Assembly: GCF_023101765.2 (NCBI RefSeq)
Contig: NC_064239.1
Coordinates: forward strand, 5,938,001 to 6,002,000
Length of the DNA stretch: 64,000 nt
Source: Spodoptera frugiperda
Lineage: Eukaryota; Arthropoda; Insecta; Lepidoptera; Noctuidae
Direction: 5' to 3'
In this document: positions 36,954-50,600 of the stretch, one piece after another
Layout of the letters: the number at the start of each line of letters is the position of its first letter
Numbering within the stretch: the stretch's first letter is position 1
Position numbers and translations under genes: made by a program
Notes under the pieces: model-generated
Seen by the model: only the letters and a program-made list of their open reading frames with translations
What the model was told of the DNA's origin: nothing
Database searches by the model: none

Positions 36954-39900
36954 ATGCAGTGGCGATGGGAATTTATGTGCGGTCCTCAGGGACTAAGACC
37001 ATGGAACGACGTAACAAAAGACTTTGGACAATGCTTCCAGGAATTATTTATTCAAATACCAGTCTTTTTTATTATTGCCATCATATCAGGTTTTTATGTA
37101 GGATATAGAAAAGATTGGGTGGTACGCGAAAAGGCTCAAGAAAGGGCAATAGTACTTCGAAGTTTTGTCGTGTTAGCGTTAGTGTTTATCCCCATTATAG
37201 AGTTATATGTTGTGATTACCAAACCTAACTCTGTTTTATATCCTGTAAACTACTTTACTGCTGGTGCATCATGTCTCGCGTGGTTGTTTCACTTCGGCTA
37301 TGTGTTGGCACTGAAACACAGATTGGGACAAAGTGCTCGAGGACCCACTTCTCAGCTGTTAATGTGGAGCTTAGCAGTATTTGTGAATGTGGTTGCGCTG
37401 CGGAGCAGTATAATAACTGGGAGCACTATGAGTTTCAACATTGCTACCATGTGCTGCCACATACTGTATTTCATGACACTTCTCCCATCAAGTAACTCAA
37501 GGCCCACATTCTATTCACCATGTCTAGTCGGTTCACAACATACACATGTAAGTTGACAACTTCAATAAATATTTATTAATGTTTATTTATTGTTTACACA
37601 CAATTATTACACCATTACAGAAACTAAACCAGTGTCATAAATAAGCATTTGAGTTAATTAGGTAACAAACAAATATTTTAGCTTGCAATAATAATAAAAT
37701 TATAATATGTAATATCTATAATAAGTAACTTGATGTTTTTTGAGTTTTCATCTTAAAGATTCAGATTGGAATTTACCTATTCATGTTAATGGTGGTAAAT
37801 TTGTCAACAGAGTGAGTACACCCCCCTGCTGCCACACATGGATGAAGGTATACTGGGGACTGCTATGCAAGGAGCTGGTTGTCTATCAAGGCTAGCATTC
37901 TCATGGGTTGACCCACTACTACAGAAAGGTTAGTTATAAACTAGTAATGAAGAAAAACTGAATTATTCTTTTGTTGTACTTTTGTGACTCATCTTTTGTT
38001 CTGGCTTAAGGTTTTGTTTATATTATATTAATATTAATATGTAATATAACTCCAATACTTTGAATGATTTGAACAGTTGCAATAGAATAATTGGGTTTTA
38101 AGATATTTGGGAAAGGAGAAGGAAAAGTATAAGGAAAGTATTTGTTTTTATTTAATTTTAGTAACTCATAGTTATATTCTTTGTTATTTTGTAGGATTCG
38201 AAAATAAACTAAATGATCCAGAGGAACTGTTTGATGTGCCAGCCAAGTATTGTTGTTCTTATGTGGGAGCACGGATAGATAGAGCACTAATTGGTAATGT
38301 TGACAACTACCAGCAGTATGAAGAAGTGCCACATGAACCCTTCATAGGATCAGGTAAATGTGAACAATAATGTAAATGTCTTTGTTTAGGTCTGTAAATA
38401 ATCTATGAATGTTATCTCATTATTCATTCATAGATATCTTTCACTTTGATAGTGTACATTGTAAATTATATTTAAGTAGATTATTTGTGGTTTGTATTTT
38501 CCTAATAATTGCTCCCCTTGTCGCTACATGCTAGCGGCCGTTTCAGGGGCCCATTAATTGAGTTTGCGAGTCACCCCCTGCCTGTTTATCCGTATTTTTC
38601 AATATTGGTCAGGGGCAGAGGCCATGGTATTCCATAGTTACCATATTTACCAGTCCATTAGCCACCCACACCCATAACCCAATCATTTTCCTCCATATTG
38701 CACAATAGTCCTGCATCAGCCGGGGATTGTCCTTTGGTGTACTTCCATAGTGCATACAGGGATAATCGCCGGCTGATGTCCCATTACATTTAGATTAAAA
38801 TTGTTCAACGGGCCTCTGCGAGTTGGCTTCGGCCCCTCGTACGCCTTCCAAAGGTCCGGGACCCTGTGGTCCCGTGATTATGTAAAGAACATACATAATA
38901 ATAAAACAATGAAAAGTATATAATTATGTCATTAATAATTATTTGCAGGATATGGTGCAACAGGAGAAACGGCGCCACAAGCGTCTACCCCGGTGACGCC
39001 TACAACACGGGTACTAGTCCGTTCCCCGCGCCGCCAGAATGTGACACTATTGCGGGCTTTGCATTCATGTTTTGGCATACAATTCTACAGTATTGGTATA
39101 CTCAAATTAGTTTCCGACATGGCAGGATTTGCTGGTCCAATCCTTCTCAATTATCTTATCAAATTCGTTGAAGATGAAAGTATTGATCAACATTTAGGGT
39201 AAGTATTGTTCAAACTAATAGAATTTTTCAATTAATGTTAATATCATGTACATTTTCATTGTTTATTTTATTGCAGTTACGTGTATGCTGGATCTCTACT
39301 AGGCGCTACTTTGATATCTGCCCTGTTTAATGTGCACTTTAACTGGCTCATGTCAATTGTGGGTCTGAAGATGCGCGGCGCTATTGTTGCCACTATACTG
39401 AGGAAGACGCTAAGTGTCACTTCCACAGAACTGAATAACGTGTTCTCTATTGGTGAGATCACTAACTTCATGTCGACTGATACGGACAGAATTGTAAATT
39501 CGTGTCCAAGTTTTCATGCATTGTGGAGTATACCTTTACAGGTACGAAACATAAATAGCATACTTTTAACTGGAAATACTATAACCTTATTGTGTAATTG
39601 ACGTGACATGTCTGTTGTAATTGCAGCTCTTCATAACATTATTCCTTCTGTACCAACAAGTCGGAATATCGTTCCTGGCTGGTGTGGCATTCTCTGTTAT
39701 TCTGATACCAATTAACAAAATCATTGCCAATAAAATTGGACAACTCAGCACGGAAATGATGAAACACAAGGACTCTCGTGTCAGCTTAATAAGTGACCTG
39801 CTGAAGGGTATAAGAACAGTCAAGGTTCATGTTTGGGAAGACTACTTCATAAATCGAGTGTCAGGTTAGTAATGTTAATTGAATCTTCTAAAATCAAATC

Positions 39901-42900
39901 AGCTAATAGAGTTTAAATTGAATTTCATACTTGACGTACTAGAAATAATGGCGATCATATGTATGTTAATCTAACTTGTAATTTTAGAGGCGCGAGGTCA
40001 AGAATTACGATATCTGCGCGGCCGCAAGTATCTGGACGCGATATGTGTGGTCCTATGGGCGACTACGCCAGTGCTCGTAGCCGCCTTCACACTAGGCACA
40101 CACTCGCTTAGAGGACTACCTCTTGATGCGCCTACAGTACGTATTTGGTATATTTTACTGCTAATAATGTTCGTTTATAAAATTTATATGATAATAATAT
40201 GTGTAAAGTAGTTTCAAATTTGTTAGTAACCCTGTTTTTTATTGCATTTTAGGTTTTCACCACAGTAGCTCTAATCAACATGTTAATCGCACCACTGAAT
40301 GCCTTCCCATGGGTATTGAACGGGCTGACGGAGGCATGGGTGTCTATAAAACGTATACAAAAGTTGTTGGATGTGAGTAACCCCAAATTATTTCTTACTC
40401 ATCTATACTAATATTATAAAGCTGAGTTTGTTTGTTTGATTGTTTGTTTGTTTGTTTGAACGCGCTAATCTCCGGAACTACTGGTCCGATTTGAATAATT
40501 CTTTTTGTGTTGGATAGTCCATTTATCGAGGAAGGCTATAGGCTATAAAACATCACGCTATGACTAATAGGAGCCGAGCAGAGCGGGTGAAACCGCGCGG
40601 AAGTAGCTAGTACTACATATACATATTTCATGTGTTATAATTATGTTTTATTTATAAACGTTCACATTTAGCTTCCAGATATGGACGCCGAACTTTACTA
40701 TGACCGTCTCAATAAGAACCATGATGAAGATAAAGTAATAATATTCAAGAACGCCACATTCTCGTGGGCTAAACCTTCAAAGAGGAAGAGGCCACCAAAG
40801 AAATCTAAGAAAAATAAGGGGAAGTCTAAAAAGAGACTGTCTAGGGGCAATATTCAAAGGCGGGATTCAACATCTTCATCTGAGCAGTTGATCCAGGATG
40901 AGCCTTTCATGTTGAAAGATATTTCTTTAGAAATTGGTAACGAAGAGTTAATCGGAGTGACTGGCGCCGTCGGCAGTGGGAAAACCTCACTACTACATGC
41001 TATCATTGGTGATATGATTAAGAAAAGCGGTTACTTACAAATACCTGAGAATCTCACCAGTAAGTACCAAAATTAAATAGGAAACTTGACATCAAGAACT
41101 TAACAGACACAATTTTAATTTATAATTTAATTTATTTAAGGTTTTGGATACGTGTCCCAGAAGCCCTGGCTAATACGTGGTACAATCCGCGATAATATAC
41201 TGTTCGGCAAACCATATGAAGAAGCTAAGTTCAGAAATGTAGTTGATGCCTGTGCACTTACCGGTAATTATAATATCCTGTTTATTTTATCTCTCTAACA
41301 TTTTAAAATTATTATTCTGTACAAGCTAATATGTTTTTGTTTATTTACTTAAAATAGAGGACTTAAACATTATCGGATGGAACGCCTACGTGGGCGAAGG
41401 TGGTTGTACGTTGAGCGGTGGACAGCGGGCGCGCATTGCACTGGCGCGGGCAGTGTACCAGGATAAACAAGGTACAGATAAATAATCACTTGAACTTTTC
41501 AATAATGTGTGGATAATGTATTGTAATTTAGATCTTTTCTATTTTTACACATATTTCAACTCTAGATTTTTAGTGAAGATGCACTAGTAACTCCTCCACT
41601 CCACTTCTCCTATTTTTTATGATTAGAATACTATGTAATCTAGGATTAATCCTAAAGTCCGACCAATCACCCGGCGCAACTCTAAAACACATGTTATTTC
41701 TGTAAATTTATGGTCCCAGAATAAAGAAAATAAATGAGTATGGCCGGCCATTGGTATACAAGATACTATGTTTGCAGTGTACCTGCTGGACGATGTACTG
41801 GCCGGCGTGGACGGGGCGGTGGCGGCGCACATAATGCAGCGCTGCATACTGGGCCTGCTGCGACACACCACGCGGATATTCGTGGCGCACTCTCCCAGGC
41901 ATCTCGCGCGCACCTCGTACACTCTGCTCATGGAGGACGGCCGCATACTACGGCAAGGTAAGGTACACCTATAAGCAATAAGTAGACTACATTGCATGTT
42001 TTTTCAAGATTTTTGAATATAAGTAACAGTGACCTATGGATGTGTCATATAATGTTGTCATAAAATATCTATAGGTCCCCCTGAAACTGTACTAAATGAA
42101 ATCGAAGAGTTTCTGCCGAGTGAGTCGGAGTCCCTGGGAGAAGAACCGCCGCGGGCACCGGAACCCGAACAGGATAACAACGATACAGTCAGCAGGAACA
42201 GCTTGGATGACGAGGTTTGATGACTTACATATCTATCTATTTAGTATTGCTATATTTAGCCCAAAATATAAATAAAATAATTCCATATTTTACTGCTTTC
42301 GACAGGAATCAATGTCGCAGGGAACTGTTGGCTGGTGGGTCATTGGCTTGTACCTACGGTCGGTGGGAGCGTTCCTCTCAGTCACTATTATACTTTCCTT
42401 AGTTCTCATGCAACTATCACAAAACTTTACCTTCCTTTGGCTAACGTACTGGGTCAAGAACAGGACTAAAAACTCAACCACACTCGAAGATACCGAGTTT
42501 CTAGAACATCCCACGGAAAAGACAAACATTCTGGATCATGGAGTCTTGGCTATAGACAACGTTATACATACCATCATAAATGCAACAAGAATGCTTCTAG
42601 AAAATAAAAATGTTGAAAATACGACTTCCCAGCAAGGGCCACCAGTGGAACAACTGCTACAAGACTTGAAAGCAAATGTGACGCCGACTTACACAGATAA
42701 TTTTTATTTGGAAGTATATTTTGGATTGGCGGGACTAAATTTAGTGTTCACGATAATGCGAGCCTTCCTGTTCGCTTATGGCGGCGTGAAAGCAGCTACA
42801 AGAATTCACAAGGTCCTACTTAAAGTCATTATCAAAGTGAGTATACATTTTTTCTACTTTAATATTGTAAAAAAATACTTTATCAAACTCAAATACCTAC

Positions 42901-45443
42901 TTCTTGTTAAATATTTATGTTTCAGGCGAAAGTGAAGTTCTTCGATATAACACCACTGGGTCGTATCGTGAACAGATTCTCATCAGATACTTACACAGTG
43001 GATGACTCGTTGCCATTTATATTGAACATTTTGTTAGCTCAAACATTTTCATTAATTGGTGAGTATCGTAATTTTGGTATTATGTAATAATGACTTTATT
43101 ACAAAATTAAGATTATGTAGAAAACTTGATTGCTGTTTACGAGGGGTAATGGCGAAGTAACGTGTGTGGTGTTGTTCCAGGCGCGGTGGCGGTGACGCTG
43201 TACGGGCTGCCGTGGCTGGTGGTGTGCGTGGTGCCGCTGACCTTCGTGTACTACCGCCTGCAGCGCCTCTACCGCGTCACCTCGCGACAACTCAAGCGGC
43301 TGCAGAGCGTCACGCTCTCGCCCGTCTACACGCACTTCAGTGACACGCTAGATGGTAACTTTCTTCTAACTTTATTTCTAATAGTCAAATCTGCTTTTTT
43401 ATGAAACCTGACCATTCGTAGATAACCTAAAATACGTAATCGTGATAAGTGCGTGCGTGTGGATATCATGTAAGCAGTGTTAAGTGTCGCGTGGGCTGGT
43501 ACAGGGCAGCAGACGGTGCGCGCGCTGGGCGCGGGCGGCGCGTGGTGCGCGCGCGGCGCGGAGCTGGTGGAGGCGTGGCAGCGCGCGGCGCTGGGCGCGG
43601 GCGCGGCCGCCGCCTGGCTGGCGCTGCGCCTGCAGGCCGCCGCCGCCGCCGTCGTGGCCGCCGCCGCGCTGCTCGCCGTGCTGCAGCGGACCGTGCACGC
43701 CGCCGACCCAGGTCTGATACCCTGCCTATCAACATCCATATACACCTTCACCACCCATATGCTTCGATATCATTACCACCTTCCTTTTAAATTATTCGAG
43801 CGTATTGAACGCTCTTCGTCATTGCTACTCCTCAATCTAACTAATTCTGTAAAATTATATTAGTGATACTTTGTACTATTTACGAAAGTACTGAAGACCA
43901 TTACAAGCAGGAAATTCGTGTCTGGTTATTTAAGTCAATATTTCTGCTACTTTGTGCAGGACTCATCGGTCTCGCCATTTCCTACGCGTTGTCAATGACG
44001 TCCATGCTGAGCAACTTGCTAAACTCGTTTACGGAAACTGAACGAGAAATGATAGCCGTGGAGCGCGTCGGCGAGTACATCAAGACGGTATGTACGCGAT
44101 GTAAAGATGATCTGTCCTACAAATACCTACTATCTGTATGTAAATCTTTATCATAATTGTTGCAGGTGGAAAGTGAACCTATAGACGGTGACTCCCCGCC
44201 ATACGGCTGGCCTTCACAAGGTGTTATAGAATTTGAAGATGTTTTCCTGAAATATAGGTAGGTATTGTTCAGTAGCTAGTTTCGTAATACCTAACTAATG
44301 GCTATTTTCTCGGTATTCGCCACTATGCACTTGATAAGTTAAGATTTTTTTAGTTATTTTATTACTAAGTGTAATATTTTATTTACAGCGGTCGTGAGAA
44401 TGGTGTTATGGCCTTGAATGGCGTGTCATTCTCGACGCATCCTGGCGAGAAGCTTGGCGTGGTGGGTCGCACGGGAGCAGGGAAGAGCTCTCTCCTCACT
44501 GCACTGCTTCGCCTTGCACCACTCGCCCGAGGACGGATTTTAATTGATGGAGTCGACATCTCGAAACTGCACTTACACTCACTCAGGTATATTACGTAAA
44601 TATGTATAATTACAAATAATGTTATTCGACTACTTCAAAATCCTATAAGGCTTGTATATTGGTATGCTGGTTAGCTAGGATATGAGATCTCAATAAGAAG
44701 AAAATTAATATAAATTTGTAACGTAAACCGTGTGTTATGATGATTGCAGGTCCCGTATAGGCGTGATCCCGCAGGAGCCGTTCATATTCTCGGGCAGCCT
44801 GCGCGACAACGTGGACCCGCTGGGCCAGTACCTGGACGCGGAGCTGTGGCGCGCGCTGGACGCGTGCGGCGCGCGCGACCTCGTGCACGCGCGCGGCGGA
44901 CTGCACGCGCCCGCCGCGCAGGCACTGCTGTCGCGCGGCCACGCGCAGCTACTCTGTGTAGTCAGGGCCTTACTGCACCGACCGAAGGTACACTATTCAA
45001 CGACTTTCCGATTTACATATTATATCATTTATATATAAAAAAAAATTTGCTTGTTAATCCTTAAAGAATCTTTGATGCTTTTCAGTATCTTTTTTCCTGT
45101 ATGTGTATTATTTTTCTATGGACACATTTTGGACTAGGTTGGATTATTATGAAGTAGAATAAAAAAGGATGATATTGATAGTTGTTTTCTTGATCATCAG
45201 ATACTGCTAGTAGACGAGGCGACGGCTAACTTGGACAACGAAGCGGAGCGTCAGATCCTGGACGCCATCCGCTGCTCGTTCGGAGGGTCGAGCGTGGTAC
45301 TGGTGGCGCACCGCCTGGCCGGCGTGCTGCAGTGCGCGCGCGTGCTCGTGCTGGCGGCGGGCCGCGCCGCCGACCTGCGCGCGCCCGACGACGCGCTGGC
45401 AGACCACTCCTCGCACCTCTACCAGCTCGTCTACGGCTCGTAG
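36954..45443 (+). CDS. ABCC10: ABC transporter, subfamily C, ABCC10/MRP7-like
   Basis: 22 exons: 36954-37547, 37811-37928, 38195-38353, 38949-39198, 39277-39541, 39627-39864, 39988-40136, 40253-40372, 40672-41059, 41141-41263, 41358-41471, 41778-41957, 42075-42214, 42306-42836, 42926-43058, 43181-43354, 43505-43711, 43960-44087, 44166-44257, 44389-44586, 44750-44987, 45201-45443. Sum 4782 nt, 1593 aa. Order: TMD0 helices (1-200), linker with CLSRLAFSWVDPLLQKG, TMD1 (290-630), NBD1 with Walker A GAVGSGKT (729-736), LSGGQ (820-824) and LLDD (842-845), TMD2 (950-1335), NBD2 with Walker A GRTGAGKS (1394-1401), LLVDE (1515-1519) and AHRL. Site 1 is degenerate: Asp replaces the catalytic Glu in NBD1 and the partner NBD2 signature is LSRGH. 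NBD1 has a polybasic insertion at 665-695. It should be a full-length MRP-type exporter of amphipathic conjugates. Substrate not inferable. Confidence 0.93.
38505..38885. repeat. Interspersed repeat in ABCC10 intron 3
   Basis: Composition shifts abruptly to GC-richer DNA. Segments such as CTAGCGGCCGTTTCAGGGGC, AGTTTGCGAGTCACCCCCTG and the CATCAGCCGG...CCGGCTGATG pair (38714 and 38770) look like a non-LTR or SINE-type element. It is flanked by AT-rich intron sequence, and no reading frame is seen. Confidence 0.5.
40403..40616 (-). repeat. LINE 3'-end fragment in ABCC10 intron 8
   Basis: Read on the minus strand it ends with the ATTATAATATTAGTATAG tail common to lepidopteran RTE-like elements, preceded by a (TTTG)n-related run (40425-40458 on plus) and TCCGGAGATTAGCGCGTTC. 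It is intronic and non-coding. Confidence 0.6.
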
Positions 45444-47655
45444 GCTGCACACTCCCGACACGACATTAAGGCATGGAGCAACTAGCATCTAACATTCACG
45501 TGTCGCCTAGTTGCTGTAGTAAGACTGAAAGACCATCCAGAAACGAAATGTACAAGGGTGAATGCATTTTTTGTACCAAAATATATCATTATTTATGTCT
45601 AAAACTATTACATCGGTTTGTGTTCTATTACTTAAGTCCCAAAATGTGTTTTGACAAAACACTGTTTGTTGTCGGAATCAAAAATTTCACTGCAAGTGCT
45701 ATTTTTGTTTCTTAAGCAATGTAATTGTTTATAAGTAAATGCGTATTATTGACTCGGACTGAAAGAAAATTAAAATGTGTACTGTTAATATTTAGATAAG
45801 TGAGGTACACACATTCCTATTGTTTTCAAAATTTTCATCCATGTTCTTCCCTGAAAACTTCTAAATCATCTAAACTGGATGAATGTAATTATTAAGTTTA
45901 TATCTATAAATAATACTACAATAATGATAAAAACTTGCCAATTCTTATGAATTTGTTTCTGTATAATTGACAGATTGATATGTAAATGTTTTGACTGATC
46001 AAAAAGGTTAGACATATTGATTGCTGTGCCGATATTTCTTTTATTTTCTATGAAGTATTCCTTTTATTTTAAGTATAAGTAAGATAAAAGAAATTATTTT
46101 TATAATTAATGCATGACTAAAGGTAGACTGAACGTATTTGATAAAATGTCAAATAAATTGAAGAATAAGAGGATTAGAATATTTGCTATGTATAAAATAC
46201 CTTGTGGTTAAAATGGAATGTATATTTGTGACATGGTAAATAACAATATCTTCGCCTCGGCAGGGTCTCAGGGTCAGTTGCGATACGTAATCAGCCGTAG
46301 TGGGCTGAAGAAAGCGCCCGAAACTTGATTTTTCTGCGAACAATTACTAATTTATATAAAAGTCATTACTCATTGCTAGTACTCTTCCCAGCTAGATTAT
46401 AAGCAGTCAGTCACGCATACTATGCTATGTTTAATTAAATAAGGCTGTATTAAAACAAAATGCTATACACGATAAGTTAAGATGACCTTTTCGTGTTTAA
46501 AAGCATATCAAATGAGTAACAATAGAAGATAAAGTCGAGTTTTGTGATATTGTACCTTAGACTTATGTATATAATTTTCAATTTAATAATGTTTTACCTA
46601 ATTAGTTATTTTATAGATACATAAATTATTGTCCTTGTTAATTTTTTTGCAAAGTCATATTGTTATGATCTTAAATTACGTGTATAATCTTGAAGTATAA
46701 TAAGTATTAAATGATTTTTCGATTAAATGGAATTACATAAAAACACATCGCTCTTTTTATTGATTGCGTGTCGCGTGATCATTATGACATACTATTTAAA
46801 TTCCACGTACGGATTTCTAATTTGTGGTTGACTGTACTACGATGTTTTCAATATTGGGCAAAAACAACTCATACAGAGAAGGATTATACTTGCTTAAGGT
46901 GGATAGGCAATTTAAAACTTTTAATTTATTTTGCACTTTCATGCTTACGACATTTTCCTTCATCGTAAGTAAGGGGGTGCTAAATAAGTAAATACATAAT
47001 ACTCTAATAATATCATAAAACGTCATGAATACTTCTTACAAGATTTGATTTTTCCGCACTTTCTTGAGAAATTGGGTCAGGGTGCTTGTTTATATTCCGT
47101 ACCTACGTACGGAATAAAAAGAAAAATAAACATTTTGTTTCCCGGGGTAGACACGGGATAGTCAATGTTTTTGCAGTACATATAAGCAGTTGTTCCTGAA
47201 CGTACTGGCAACCTCTTCTCTCCTTTAGGAACTCGAAATAAACAAATATTAAGAATCGCAATAATGTTTAAATTCAGCAACACGTTGCCTAACCTAGGAA
47301 TTTAGGTTTGATCCCTATCAAACAAAGTAGACGAAATGGTAAAATTCTACCTCTTTTAAATACCACAAATTCGACTACTCCATACCATATTCTTTCAGTG
47401 TACTATTAGAGCCTTTGCTACTTCCCATTATGTGAAAGTCGAAATGTCAACTGTCACACTCAATCAATCAATGTCATTTCGTTGTCAGTTGTGTATTTTG
47501 GATACAAAATAATTTGAGGTTGTTTTTTCTTTATTTATTTAGATAAAAATACTTTATTTATACAAAATATGTCTTCAAACCTGACATGGTTAAAAGTTTT
47601 CACAATATACGTGCCCTAATTGTTTTAACGTCGGAGAAGCCTCAAGTCTTTTACA
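45444..47655. other. ABCC10 3' UTR and intergenic DNA before RECQ5
   Basis: No gene seen. The first part is ABCC10 3' UTR. A 10-bp palindrome with 4-nt loop (TATTCCGTAC / GTACGGAATA) is at 47093-47116. The last 250 bp are the presumed RECQ5 promoter. Confidence 0.55.
47444..47487 (+). promoter_or_regulatory. TGTCA motif cluster upstream of RECQ5
   Basis: Four TGTCA motifs in 44 bp, one inside the 13-mer TCAATCAATGTCA (47464-47476), about 180-210 bp before the RECQ5 start codon. The identical 13-mer lies in the CCDC97/ABCC10 divergent promoter region. A transcription-factor site is inferred, not shown. Confidence 0.45.
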
Positions 47656-50600
47656 ATGGACAACGTAACAGAAAAATTGTTTCAGTGTTTTGGTCATCGA
47701 AAGTTCAAAAGTGAACTTCAGGAACGTGCAATTAGAGCAATAGCAAGAGGTAAGATCTATAAGCTTAGATATATTTTATCTAAAGTTTGAAGGACTTATC
47801 TAGATAAATAGGTGGCGTAAATTATTTAAACGCAATATGTTTCATTCTTTGCAAATTCTGCATACACTGAGCTACCAAAATAGCTACCAGATCCAGAATA
47901 GATTTGCTTACCCATATGTCTTTTAGAATAGTTCTAACATTGTTTTAATTTAATTTCAGGAGTACACGATGTTTATGTTTCAATGCCCACAGGCTCTGGA
48001 AAGTCTCTATGCTTCCAGTTGCCTGCAATGTTGCAGGACAATAAAGTGGCGATTGTGTTCTCCCCACTGTTGGCTCTCATCAAAGATCAAATTGATCACC
48101 TCTCTAAAATAAAAATTAATGCTGAATCTATTAATTCTAAAATGACATCAAAAGATAGAGAGAGAGTTCTTAATGATTTAAGAAGCATGAAACCAAACAC
48201 TAGATTTTTATATGTAACACCTGAACAGGCTGCTACAGGTACATTTAAATCTCTGATGGAGCATCTTGTGAAATATAAAAAGCTGTCATATGTTGTTGTT
48301 GATGAAGCTCATTGTGTCAGTGAATGGGGCCATGACTTTAGACCAGATTACTTAAAACTAGGTAATCTCCGAGAACAATATAAAAGTGTACCATGGGTTG
48401 CCCTTACAGCTACTGCAAGTGCTGAAGTGGCAAAGGATATATTATCTAATCTCAAGCTGTTATTACCTGTGGCACAATATAAAACACCAAGTTTCAGAAG
48501 AAATTTATTCTATGATGTGATTTATCAAAACTGCATAGATGATGAAGTGGGCCACTTAACGGAATTCTTGAAAAAAAGTTTAAAAGAAGAAAATGAAAAT
48601 GTCAAACCTGTAAGATTAAAAAAAAGTATTTTTCAGTTCAGTCACCTGTCCTCACATATTACCTAATAACTATATTATGTTTTATTACAGAAAGATAAAA
48701 ATGCTGCTATAGTTTATTGTCGAACTCGAGAACAAACTGAAGATTTAGCCAATATGTTGAGTAAAAGAGGTTTAATGTCTTTAGCTTATCATGGAGGTAA
48801 GCAGTTTAAAATGTGCTTAATATAAAAAAGGAGGTATACAAAACATATGAATTGTACTACCTACATTAAAAAAAAAAATGTTTCCTGATTTGATAACTTT
48901 TAAACTTGTATGTAATGCATGTCTATAATACAACATATCAGTGTGATAAAGTTATTGTAAATACATTTAGTAATCATGCAAACATTTTTTTCACAGGGTA
49001 GGTAACATAAATTTTAAAATCATCAGGCTTTGTCAGGTCTAAAAAAACAATAACTTATTTTCATATTCAGTGTCTAAGGGTTAGTCTGAGGATCTGTTTA
49101 GTGGTCTAGTATTTATATTATCTTAAAAATGTCTTCTGAAAATTCTAGGTATGAAATCTTCAGAACGTATATCAGTTCAAGAAAAATGGTCACAGGGCGA
49201 AGTACCTTGCGTGTGTGCAACGGTGTCGTTTGGCATGGGAGTGGATAAAGCGAGCGTGCGCGCCGTTGCCCACTGGGGTATCGCCCAAAATGTCGCCGCG
49301 TATTATCAAGTAAGAAACTTTTGCTATTCCAATATTGTGTTTTAAAAATATCTACCTATTTAATTATAATAATTGTACCTATTACTTCTTGCTGCAAACT
49401 TAAAATTGATACAAATATTTTTCGTATGTCCTACACAACAGTGTCATGTAAATGTGTCTATAGCTACCTCAATGTTTAAACAACAGGAATCTGGTAGAGC
49501 TGGTCGAGACGGCAAGCCAGCTTTTTGCCGTATTTACTACTGCCGCAGTGAACGCAATGCTGTTGATTTCTTACTCAAAAGTGAAGTAGGGCGCTCTAAA
49601 ACACCTGAGCAAAAAAATAGGTGTAAGGTCGCCTACAAAAGCTTTGAAGTTATGGTGAAATATTGCGAAGATATCAAGTAAGTTATTGTACATATTCATT
49701 AATGACTGTCATAAAAAAATTATACACTATATATTCTTAATGATGTTTAGGTGTCGTCATAAGGTTTTTGCTGAGTATTTCGGTGAGGAGATTCCGAAGT
49801 GTGGCGGGCGATGCGACGTGTGCAGCGACGAGCGCAGCGTGCGGCGCGCCCTGGACCAGCACCAGCGCCGCGCCTCGTCGGCACAGCTACGCTCCGGCGG
49901 ACTCGTTGTTAACCAGGACGTGTCAGACCTCTACGGGGAAGGCCGACTGGGACAGAAAAAGTAAACGTTTTTATTACTATTTCATAAAAAATATCTATGT
50001 CACTTTGTGATTGATAACTACCAGTTATTTGATTACATAACAATTAGATACTCACTACTCAGTAATTGAGTTTTCATATTTTACTGGCATTTTAGGGAAG
50101 TTGAGTCATATTATGGAGGAGACAGTGGTGATTCCGATGGTGAAAGTAACCGTCGTAGAATTGCGCAGGAAACGAAATCTCTTATAATGCAAGAATTTGC
50201 TAATAGGAAAAAGCGAACTGAAGATAAAAAATCTAGTAATGATGCGGAATCTGCCAAACATTCGAAATGTAAAGCTGCTGAAAGTACACCCAATAAAGTA
50301 AGTATGGGATAAAATATGTAAAACCTCATTTGTTGTTTTTACTTCAAACCTATAAACGTCGTAAGAACTTCGTCGTTTGACAACTTATATTTTTTATATG
50401 GTTGCTCATTACGTACGTCATTCTAATCAATTTACAGTTATCTAATTCATTATTCTATTTAGGTATTTACTGTAACTTTAATTGGAAAATAATATTTGTT
50501 TTAGGTTAATGGGTTAACAGTAGCGAGCCGAGATGGCTATCTCGTATTACTTACCGATGCCTTAAATAATAATTTTCATAGCACTAAGGACATTGACCAC

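Noticed and set aside
43326..43863. Several long frames on both strands, up to 142 codons
   Set aside because: Shadows of the very GC-rich ABCC10 exon 17; only the frame encoding membrane helices joins the neighbouring exons.
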